64,000 nucleotides of DNA from Saprospira grandis str. Lewin (lineage in GTDB: Bacteria > Bacteroidota > Bacteroidia > Chitinophagales > Saprospiraceae). Made by a program: the position numbers and the translations under genes. Shown here in pieces: positions 7,541-14,236 of this stretch; within the stretch, counting starts at the first letter, position 1; every line of letters begins with the position of its first letter. The stretch is from NCBI RefSeq assembly GCF_000250635.1, contig NC_016940.1, positions 3,224,501 to 3,288,500 of the forward strand, written 5' to 3'. A model generated the notes under the pieces. That model did not search any database, was not told the origin of the DNA, and was given only the letters and a program-made list of their open reading frames with translations.

Positions 7541-9070
7541 CTAAAGGGCCTTGAGTTGGGCCAGTTCTTTACGGAAAGAGATTTGGGCGCTAAATTGGTC
7601 CAATTCCTTTTGCCAGGAATAATCCAGTTGAGGCCAGTCATTAAGTAGTTCTTTGTCCTCAAACAGACTTTCGTCTAGGGCAAAGGCCGCTCGTTTGAGC
7701 AGGGTTTTGTGGTTCCACTGAAAAACGGAAAAGCCCTGGGCCAAACTGATTTTCATGGCCTCTAAAACCTGCCGGCCCAATTCGGCCTCCCAGCTTTGGC
7801 CCTCTTGCAAAAGCAACTGCATAATAGGATCTTCATCATCTATGCTTCTTTTGCCCGAGGCCCGAAGGTAAGCCATGGCCAATTCATTAAAAAATGAACT
7901 GGGCAAATCATAATACAGAAATTCTAGGGAAAAGAAAAGGGCTTGTTTCCCTTTAGGTTCATTTTGCATAAAGAGCTGATGAAAGGCCATCAGCCAATCT
8001 AAATCTTTGAGGCGGTGGGCGGCCTTGCTCCAGCCCCAAATCAAAGCCTGCCGATAGTCAGAGTTTAGGGCCAACTGCAGGCAAGCCATAGGCGAAAGTT
8101 CCCAGTTTTTGGCCCAATAACTGGGCGCTACCGAGGCGATCATTTGCGCCAGCCAATTGCTGTTTTTCCCTTCGCTAAAGGCTTGGTAATGCTCCCGAAT
8201 GCCATCTTTTTTGAGCTGGGTACTCAGTTTTTCGGGAGCGGCTACCTTTAGTAGTTCTCCATCATACTGAATCAGTTGTTCGAGGGCGGTTTGCATTCGC
8301 TTTTCGAGGGCGGTATTGGGCAAAAGCAATAAAAGCTCTACAGCGGCTTGCCTGATCTCTTGGCGGCGGTCGTTTTGGACCTCCTCCAGAAAGGCTTCAT
8401 CAGCCTTAGAGAGCTCAATATGCAGCAGTTCGAGCACTTCTAGACGCTGTTTTTTGCTCCATTCTTTCCAATACTGCTGAATCACTTTTAGGGCATTGGC
8501 GGGGTCCAAGCGTCGCTCTTGCTGTAGCCAAAAGAGCAGGCTAGAGAAGTCGGCTTGGGCCAATTCTTCTTCCTGCAATTCTTTGATGGCGGCATAGGAC
8601 CAACTTCTTTTGAACTGGGCTAAATAGCGGCCCGTTTGTCCCAAAACAGAAATAATAGCGGGCCGCAATTCTTTGTGGCGGCTGCCAAAGGTTAAGATAT
8701 CGGCTAAATTATCGGGCGCCACTCGCCAGTTTTGGCTATGGGCCAAATCGATCCAGGCGGGCAAGAGTTCTTCTTGTCTGCGGCTAAGGATTTGTTGCAG
8801 CATCCAGCTGGCTTTTTGGGGTGCGGCCTGCTGCTCATCCTGAATTTTCTTGGTTTTTTGGGCTTCTTCGGGCAGTTGGCCCAGGGGCAGCTCTGCTTTC
8901 TTAAAGAGCGATTGGGCCGCCAAAGCCTGCAAATATTGGAGCTCTAGTTGTTCTTGGCCAATCTGCTGCAGTTGCCAATGCTCCAATTGGAGCTGGCTTT
9001 CTTTGGGTAAGGGGCCCGCTTGGGCGCTGCCCAATAAAAGTTGTTTGATGATGAGGTTCCAGCTTTGCAT
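7541..9070 (-). CDS. DUF5691-type protein, 509 aa
   Basis: A helical cytosolic protein, rich in Leu, Gln and Ala, with HEAT-like repeat character (for example QEIRQAAVELLLLLPNT and DAFLEEV-type helices). The N-terminus MQSWNLIIKQLLLGSAQAG and its position between a SWIM zinc-finger gene (5 bp upstream) and a MoxR ATPase gene fit DUF5691, a family known almost only from this gene order. The function of the family is not established. The assignment rests on context plus overall resemblance and should be checked by profile search. The gene ends inside the edge of a type C repeat. Confidence 0.65.
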   Translation of the reverse strand: MQSWNLIIKQLLLGSAQAGPLPKESQLQLEHWQLQQIGQEQLELQYLQALAAQSLFKKAELPLGQLPEEAQKTKKIQDEQQAAPQKASWMLQQILSRRQEELLPAWIDLAHSQNWRVAPDNLADILTFGSRHKELRPAIISVLGQTGRYLAQFKRSWSYAAIKELQEEELAQADFSSLLFWLQQERRLDPANALKVIQQYWKEWSKKQRLEVLELLHIELSKADEAFLEEVQNDRRQEIRQAAVELLLLLPNTALEKRMQTALEQLIQYDGELLKVAAPEKLSTQLKKDGIREHYQAFSEGKNSNWLAQMIASVAPSYWAKNWELSPMACLQLALNSDYRQALIWGWSKAAHRLKDLDWLMAFHQLFMQNEPKGKQALFFSLEFLYYDLPSSFFNELAMAYLRASGKRSIDDEDPIMQLLLQEGQSWEAELGRQVLEAMKISLAQGFSVFQWNHKTLLKRAAFALDESLFEDKELLNDWPQLDYSWQKELDQFSAQISFRKELAQLKAL

Positions 9071-9075
9071 AAAAC

Positions 9076-10416
9076 TTAAAGCGCTTGAGGTTGACCTTGT
9101 TTAAAGATAGAAAGGGGACGGAATTGGCCGTTTTGCCATTCGCCAATCAGATGAATGTCGGCTTCGGCGGCATAGGCCAAGATGCGCCAGAGGCTCTGCT
9201 CTATTTTGGTCTGAAAGGGAAGAAATTGCCCATTTTGGTCCAAAAGGATAAAACGTTCATCGGCCTGCTGTTCTAAGCGAAGGTTTTGGACCAAGAACAA
9301 TTGGTAATTGAGCCAGGGGTTTTTCCCTAGGGCTTGGGCGTATTCTGTTTGGGCTTCCTGCCAGTTTTCGGCCATCCGAATTTGGAAGGGGCCTTTTTGA
9401 GCGCTTTGCTGCTGCTCTTGCAAGATAGCTCTTTGGGGGTAGGCACTGGGATAATAGTAGAGTTTTGCGCTTAAGAGCTGGCCCAAAAAGTAGTTTTGCT
9501 CAAACCCACGGCTACCAAAGCTATAATCAATGAGTAGGGCGTTTTTGCCTGTTTGCAGGCCTTGCAGCCAAACTCTGCGCATATTTCGGCCTTCTGCATC
9601 AATTTCTTCTAGTTGGGCCAAGACTAGCCACTGATCTTCAATGGGGGCGTTTTGGGCCACAATATCTTTTTTGCGCTGCACTCGGCCCAGGGCATCCAGT
9701 AAATCTTCTAGCTGTAGGGGCGAGAGCTTCTCTCTTTGCTTAAAGCTTTGCAGCAGCAGTTGCAGCTCGCCAATTTTCTGGCCCAGAAAATCCATCCAGT
9801 TGCTTTGAAAGGGAAGGAGTTGGGCGGTTTCTCGCAGGGCATAAGCCAGGCGGCTCATTTTTGCATCGGTCATTTTTTGGGCCAGCTGTTCCCAAAAGCT
9901 TTTGTCTTGGACGGGCAATTGGGCAAATCCCTGTCGGCTGAAATCTTGTAGCCATTGTTCTAGTTCTTCCATGCCGGCTTCCATTTGGGCTAGTTTTTTG
10001 GCTTGGCGCTTGGCTTTGGCCAAGCGCTTTTTTTCTAGCTCTTTTTGGTCCAGCGCTGCAGCGGGGCTTGTTTTGGCCGTTTGGGGTTGCTGCTGCAGAT
10101 ACCAATGGAGGATATTTTTTGGGGGCGTTTTTTGCCGAAAAAGCGGGGCAGATTCGGTAAAAAGGAAGAGCAGGGCTAGGGCGTGTTTGCAATGTACTTG
10201 TCTTTGGGCGCAGTTGCAAAGCAGTTCTGGCCCTTTGAGGTAGATCTTAACTTCATAGGCCATACTGCCGATGCCGGCTCCTTTGCAATAGCCCCAGATA
10301 CAATCTTCATAGCGGCCCAGGGACTCCCATTTTGGGGCCTGGGCAAGTCGACGTGCACGATTTTCGGTAGCTACATCTGGGGCAAGGGCAGAAATTTCTG
10401 AGGGCGTCCAATTCAT
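9076..10416 (-). CDS. SWIM zinc-finger protein, 446 aa
   Basis: The SWIM motif CxCx6CxH is visible at Cys67, Cys69, Cys76 and His78 (LLCNCAQRQVHCKHAL), preceded by a typical beta segment (AYEVKIYLKGPE). SWIM domains bind zinc and are thought to contact DNA or protein. A Lys/Ala-rich coiled stretch follows at about residues 125-145, and the rest is helical with an aromatic-rich C-terminus. The start is ATG 10416 (MNWTPSEI); an in-frame TTG six bases upstream is less likely. First gene of the SWIM, DUF5691, MoxR order on this strand, 5 bp from DUF5691. Confidence 0.85.
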   Translation of the reverse strand: MNWTPSEISALAPDVATENRARRLAQAPKWESLGRYEDCIWGYCKGAGIGSMAYEVKIYLKGPELLCNCAQRQVHCKHALALLFLFTESAPLFRQKTPPKNILHWYLQQQPQTAKTSPAAALDQKELEKKRLAKAKRQAKKLAQMEAGMEELEQWLQDFSRQGFAQLPVQDKSFWEQLAQKMTDAKMSRLAYALRETAQLLPFQSNWMDFLGQKIGELQLLLQSFKQREKLSPLQLEDLLDALGRVQRKKDIVAQNAPIEDQWLVLAQLEEIDAEGRNMRRVWLQGLQTGKNALLIDYSFGSRGFEQNYFLGQLLSAKLYYYPSAYPQRAILQEQQQSAQKGPFQIRMAENWQEAQTEYAQALGKNPWLNYQLFLVQNLRLEQQADERFILLDQNGQFLPFQTKIEQSLWRILAYAAEADIHLIGEWQNGQFRPLSIFKQGQPQAL

Positions 10417-10482
10417 GGGCAAAAGAGAATATTTTTGGGCTTTAAATGTACAAAATAGCAGTGAAGAATGGAAGGTCTTGGC

Positions 10483-11430
10483 CTAGCGAATCAGCAAATG
10501 GCCTTTTTCCCAAAAGAGGCGGAAGAGGGGTTTCTTTTTATCGTAAAAGCTACTTAAAGGGGTGCCTAGGTCAATTTGCAAGGGATTTTGGCCCAATTCC
10601 AACTGGTAAAATGCGCCCTGCTTGCTAATTTTGGCCCCTTTGGGGAGCCGTTCGGCCAATTCGGCCCAGCTTTTTTCTTGCAAAACATCTTTGGTCAGCT
10701 CCCAATTTCTGCGATTTTGCTGATAAACGCCTAGGGTGAGCGTTTGGCCATTTTCGTTTTGTTCTTCGGCCCAGACCATCAGTTGCATATTGGGGTAATA
10801 GGTTAGCACTTGAAAGTAGAGGCTGAGCTTTTTGCCATCTCCCGAAAAGTCGTCAAAAAAGACCTGCATGGCTTGGTAGCGCTGCATTTCTCGGCCGGCT
10901 AAACTAAGGCCAGAGGGGAGTGGAGTGGGCTCATTTTCGGCCAGAAAATAAATGCCTGTTTGTTCGTCTTGGGTAAAGGGCAATTCCTTTTGTCGTTGGG
11001 GGAGGTTATTTTGGGCCAAAAAGTCGCGATAAATGCCATTAACGGCCTCGATGAGTTGTTCGGGATTGCGTTTGCTGGCATTTTGTTGTCGCATATCGGC
11101 AAAGCTACGCAACTTATCTTCTCGGTAGTAGATGCCGTCTAGGCGGCCTTTTTGGCCCCAGCGTGCCCGCAAAAATAGTCGCCAACTTTGGGGGCTTTCC
11201 TGGCTTTCAAAGGACCAATATTGCCCTTCCTGATGATATTCGCCAATTAAGGGGAAGCGTTGTCTGCGGTTAATATCTATATAATAGGCTTCTAGTTGCC
11301 CATCGGCCTTTTCGGTCCAAATAAGCTCCATGGGTTCGCCACCCAAAATCCCTTTATAGACTTCATAGTATTGTGCCTTGGCCCAAAGGCTAAGCAAAAG
11401 GAAACAACAACTGAAATAAATCTTTTTCAT
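10483..11430 (-). CDS. Secreted hypothetical protein, 315 aa
   Basis: Starts at ATG 11430 with MKKIYFSCCFLLLSLWAKAQ, a Sec signal peptide with cleavage predicted after AKA. The longer frame would begin at TTG and is not needed. The mature protein is rich in beta-prone, aromatic stretches (YYEVYKGILGGEPMELIW, WRLFLRARWGQKGRLDGIYYRED) and seems to be a periplasmic or surface protein. No catalytic motif or type IX sorting domain is visible. It lies 66 bp upstream of the SWIM gene on the same strand, with no clear terminator between them. Function not recognised. Confidence 0.7.
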   Translation of the reverse strand: MKKIYFSCCFLLLSLWAKAQYYEVYKGILGGEPMELIWTEKADGQLEAYYIDINRRQRFPLIGEYHQEGQYWSFESQESPQSWRLFLRARWGQKGRLDGIYYREDKLRSFADMRQQNASKRNPEQLIEAVNGIYRDFLAQNNLPQRQKELPFTQDEQTGIYFLAENEPTPLPSGLSLAGREMQRYQAMQVFFDDFSGDGKKLSLYFQVLTYYPNMQLMVWAEEQNENGQTLTLGVYQQNRRNWELTKDVLQEKSWAELAERLPKGAKISKQGAFYQLELGQNPLQIDLGTPLSSFYDKKKPLFRLFWEKGHLLIR

Positions 11431-11457
11431 ATTCTTCAACTAATTTTTTCTGTTTTT

Positions 11458-11700
11458 GGGGGCTGCCCCTTCCGCTGGGTTAAAACCCAGCGCAAAGCGG
11501 TATCGCTTTGCGAAGCTATATAAAATGAGGGTTGAAACCCTCATGAATTATCGGTCGGGTCGGGCTCTGTCGTGGCTTGCAGGTCTGCTCGGCCCTGCAC
11601 TGCCTTTGGCAGTTTGGTCTGCGGCTTCGCCGCCCCACTTTCCATCCCTCAGCCGAGTCGCTTCGCTCCTTGGCGGGCGCTTTGCGCCCTTTGGTCCAAA
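11458..11700 (+). repeat. GC-rich composite repeat, type B, with extra hairpin modules
   Basis: Longest single block. After GGGGGCTGCCCC three extra stems are inserted: CGCTGGGTTTTAACCCAGCG-type (11470-11492), CAAAGCG GTAT CGCTTTG and ATGAGGGTT GAA ACCCTCAT. The common part then resumes with GGTCGGGTCGGGCTCTG, the exact core, the stem CTGCC TTT GGCAG, TTTGGTCTG, CGGC TTC GCCG and CCATCCCTCAGCC. It shows that the variable positions accept whole new hairpins. Confidence 0.85.
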
Positions 11701-11705
11701 GGTAC

Positions 11706-11747
11706 AAAAAAACGCAAGGCCATCCAGATAAGATGAGCTTGCGTTTT
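11706..11747 (-). terminator. Putative minus-strand terminator
   Basis: On the minus strand ACGCAAG (11744-11738) pairs with CTTGCGT (11718-11712), with partial pairing further in, and a seven-base T-run follows (A-run at 11706-11712). It could end transcripts from the recR to DUF3050 run, whose last stop is at 12057. Confidence 0.6.
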
Positions 11748-11842
11748 GCAGGCGGCGCAGCCGCCGCAGGCAAAAGCCAAATAGAAGTCCTGTCTCTTCT
11801 ATCCTTTGATTTAATTTCTTGCTATTCATCGTTATTTTTTGC

Positions 11843-11863
11843 GGCCATAGCGAGGGCTATGCC
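11843..11863. repeat. Short hairpin module GGCCATAGC / GCTATGCC
   Basis: GGCCATAGC GAG GGCTATGCC forms a stem. A close relative (GGCATAGC CTTC GCTATGGCC) occurs at 31615-31635, also between GC repeat blocks. The rest of 11748-11930 holds no gene that I can see. Confidence 0.6.
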
Positions 11864-11930
11864 TTTAAAAAATGCCTTGACTAGCTTAAAATTTTTATCA
11901 AAGAATGGTCGAAGCGCAGAACTTCCATTT

Positions 11931-12047
11931 GGCCTAGCGATGTGTAAGGGTGGCCGTTAGGCCAGACCCAGCAGGCGAAGCCTGCGCAGGGCCGAGCAGA
12001 CCTGCGAGCCCTGAAACGTAGCGCCGCAGCTTTGCTGCGGAGGCCCC
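11931..12047 (-). repeat. GC-rich composite repeat, type C, minus orientation
   Basis: On the minus strand: GGGGCCTCCGCAGC AAA GCTGCGG, CGCTACGTTTCAGGGCTCGC, exact core, stem GCAGGC TTC GCCTGC, GGGTCTG, GGCC TAAC GGCC and CACATCGCTAGGCC. It lies 10 bp past the DUF3050 stop. Confidence 0.85.
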
Positions 12048-12056
12048 AAAAAAGGA

Positions 12057-12845
12057 TTAGACTTGCACGGCCATAATGGCTTCATAGGCAGAATCCCAGA
12101 GCATTTTCCGCATTTGCAGGGCTTGGAGGACATATTGTTCGGCTTCGGCCCATTTTTCGGGATCTTGGCCACAGAGTTGGGCCGTCATAGAGAGGGCCAG
12201 GTGGCTGTGGTGGTCGCCATCCACCTCAATGTGGCGGTCTAGATAATACTTAAAGAGGCTGAGGTCGTTGGGAAAGCGGGCGTTGAGGTCGTCTACCATG
12301 GCTTGGAACATATCGGGGATCAGGTCCTCGCGGCCAAAAGTGAAAACGGCCGCCATGATATGGGGTTTGCCTGTGGCGATCACCTCAAAGGTAAAGTTGA
12401 CAAACTTTTGGGCGCCCTCGGGAATCTTGGCAGTTTGCAGGGCTTCTTTTACCGTTTGGCCTTCTTCAAGGGCCTTTAGCAGGGCTTGAATTGGGCCTAG
12501 ATCGGCCTCGGCCTTTTGCATTGCCTGCAGATAGAGCTCAAAATGGCTAATATGGCTGCCATCGGGCAGTTCGTCAGACTCTTCGCCCACCACAATTTCA
12601 TTGATGAGAAAGCGGGTTTCGGCATTGCCTGTTGGGCGCCAGGGGAGCTGCATGCAGGTCAGCTCAATTTGCAGGGCTTTGAGCAGCGACATAAAGTCCC
12701 AAACGGCCAGCACATGATGCTGCATAAAGGGGTGCAGCTCTTCGGGCTTTTGGATACTTTTATAGAGTGGGTGTTGGATAATTTGCGCTTCGATGGGCGC
12801 AATTTTGGCCTGAAGGGCCTGAATTTCCTTGGGTAGATTGGCCAT
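12057..12845 (-). CDS. DUF3050 (heme oxygenase-like fold) protein, 262 aa
   Basis: Starts at ATG 12845 (MANLPKEIQALQ); a TTG start nine codons upstream would overlap the previous gene and is rejected. The order of segments is characteristic of DUF3050: QHPLYKSI near residue 30, then HPFMQHHVLAVWDFMSLLK, NEIVVGEESDE, SHFELYLQAM, KPHIMAAVFTFGREDLIP and DRHIEVDGDHHSHLAL. The many His and Glu residues in helices fit a helical di-metal or heme-oxygenase-like fold; the activity of the family is unknown to me. It lies 13 bp downstream of the heavy-metal-binding gene and is the last gene of a six-gene run. Confidence 0.85.
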   Translation of the reverse strand: MANLPKEIQALQAKIAPIEAQIIQHPLYKSIQKPEELHPFMQHHVLAVWDFMSLLKALQIELTCMQLPWRPTGNAETRFLINEIVVGEESDELPDGSHISHFELYLQAMQKAEADLGPIQALLKALEEGQTVKEALQTAKIPEGAQKFVNFTFEVIATGKPHIMAAVFTFGREDLIPDMFQAMVDDLNARFPNDLSLFKYYLDRHIEVDGDHHSHLALSMTAQLCGQDPEKWAEAEQYVLQALQMRKMLWDSAYEAIMAVQV

Positions 12846-12858
12846 AAAGTGGTATAGA

Positions 12859-13074
12859 TTATTCTTCGTCAATAAGTTCTATATCAAACCCATAATCTTC
12901 AATGGTTTCGATAATTTTTTCGGCTTTGATATCATCGCCTTCCGCATAGAGTTTTTTATCGGCATCGGCTAGGTCGAGCCGCCAATTCAGTCCGGGAATA
13001 GCGTTGAGTTCATCTTGCACTTTGGCTTGGCAGTTGGCGCACTGCAAACTGGTTTTAAAAACGAGTTTCTTCAT
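12859..13074 (-). CDS. Heavy-metal-associated (HMA) domain protein, 71 aa
   Basis: A single ferredoxin-like HMA domain with metal-binding Cys12 and Cys15 in LQCANCQAKV. Such small proteins are copper chaperones or stand-alone domains related to the N-termini of copper ATPases. The C-terminus YGFDIELIDEE is acidic. No copper ATPase is in the window. The 13-bp gap to the DUF3050 gene and the histidine-rich nature of that protein make a shared metal role conceivable, but that is only inference. Confidence 0.85.
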   Translation of the reverse strand: MKKLVFKTSLQCANCQAKVQDELNAIPGLNWRLDLADADKKLYAEGDDIKAEKIIETIEDYGFDIELIDEE

Positions 13075-13119
13075 TTTAGAGCGTACTTTTAGAGTAGAAT
13101 AGAAAAAGGAGAAATTGGT

Positions 13120-13371
13120 TTAGTTAATATCTCGATTTTCGTCTTTTAGGTGTTGTAGCAGCAATTTATCTAGGGGATCGGCTAGGGGTTCTGCATTGGG
13201 GGGCTGAGGGTTTTCCTCTTGGGTTTCTATGCTAAAGTGGTTATTAAACTCCTCTTCGCTTTGTTGCATTTCTAGGAGCATTTTGCCAAAGTCATGCACT
13301 TGTTCGAGGTGTTCGTAGGATAATTTTTCGATAAGTTCACGACATTTATTTTGTAAATCTTGCTTAGTCAT
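13120..13371 (-). CDS. Small acidic hypothetical protein, 83 aa
   Basis: A soluble protein with an N-terminal helix pair (CRELIEKLSYEHLEQVHDFGKMLLEMQ) and a Pro/Asn/Glu-rich C-terminal half likely to be disordered. The start (ATG 13371) overlaps the end of the methyltransferase-like gene by 8 nt (ATGACTAA), which supports real expression by coupling. The N-terminal part faintly resembles DUF2281/antitoxin-like LxxLP helices, but not enough to name it. Confidence 0.7.
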   Translation of the reverse strand: MTKQDLQNKCRELIEKLSYEHLEQVHDFGKMLLEMQQSEEEFNNHFSIETQEENPQPPNAEPLADPLDKLLLQHLKDENRDIN

Positions 13372-14236
13372 CAGCTTGTTTTTTTTGCAATTTGTAGATC
13401 GTTCGCCAAAAGTAGAGGTTTAATTTGATGAGTAGGTAGAAGAGAAAGGCAAAGGGGCGGAGCAGTTGAAAAAATATATTTTTGCGCAGGGAGATGGCTG
13501 GGGTATAGAGGTTGAAAAGGCCGTAGTAGAGTTTTGTTTGGTAGTTGAGGACCACTTTTCCATCTTGTTGATATTGTTCAAAGAGGATGCGCAGGCCTTT
13601 TCGGGCGCGTTCGTATTCTTCTTGTTCTAGGCCAAAGGCTTGGGGGCAAGCTTGGTAGTGGGCTTCTAGTAGGGGCCAATCGAGTCGGAGCTGATTGGCA
13701 AAGCTTTGGGCTTTGTAGTTGCTGGGATAAAGTTGGTCAAAGTTTTCTTTTTGGGGGAGGTGGGGGTAGCTGTTTGGGCCGTGTAATTGTCTGAAAAACT
13801 GGCTAAAGGCCCAAGAAAAGCTGCGTTCATTTTGGTCCTCTAGTTCGTGTCTGAGTACAAAAACATAGCTATTGAGGCGAAGCAGGCGTTGGAGTTCTTT
13901 TTTCCAAGCGGCAGGGGAGGCGGGCAGGGGGTCTAGAATACAGACCATATCGATACTATCATCATCTAGTGGAAGTTGGGCTAAATCGCCTTTTTGCATC
14001 CATATTTCTTGGCTGGGGTCTAGTTCTTCGGCTAGGGAGATGGCGGCCTGATCGGGCAGGAGCAGGCAAAGCAGATGCAGGCGTTTTTTCCAATGCTTAA
14101 TAAGTTGTAGGGCATCGGCACCGACACAAAGGGCCAGGTAGCGGCGAGAAATCTGCAGTTCTTCGCTTAGAAAGTCGAAAAGGCTGATCGGGATTTTGGG
14201 GTGGGCCATCAGTTGGGCCCGATAGTTCTTGGCCAT
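13364..14236 (-). CDS. Methyltransferase-like protein with C-terminal membrane segment, 290 aa
   Basis: The middle part has the outline of a class I SAM-dependent methyltransferase: a first strand/turn ALCVGADALQLIK, a second strand LHLLCLLLPD, DLAQLPLDDDSIDMVCILDPLP as motif II/III region, and LQRLLRLNSYVFVLRHE. The glycine-rich SAM loop is degenerate (only VGAD), so catalytic competence is uncertain. A hydrophobic helix at about residues 258-276 followed by basic residues suggests inner-membrane attachment. The start codon directly abuts the stop of the glycosyltransferase gene (TAAATG), so it probably acts with that protein in surface polysaccharide or lipid-linked sugar work. Confidence 0.65.
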   Translation of the reverse strand: MAKNYRAQLMAHPKIPISLFDFLSEELQISRRYLALCVGADALQLIKHWKKRLHLLCLLLPDQAAISLAEELDPSQEIWMQKGDLAQLPLDDDSIDMVCILDPLPASPAAWKKELQRLLRLNSYVFVLRHELEDQNERSFSWAFSQFFRQLHGPNSYPHLPQKENFDQLYPSNYKAQSFANQLRLDWPLLEAHYQACPQAFGLEQEEYERARKGLRILFEQYQQDGKVVLNYQTKLYYGLFNLYTPAISLRKNIFFQLLRPFAFLFYLLIKLNLYFWRTIYKLQKKQADD

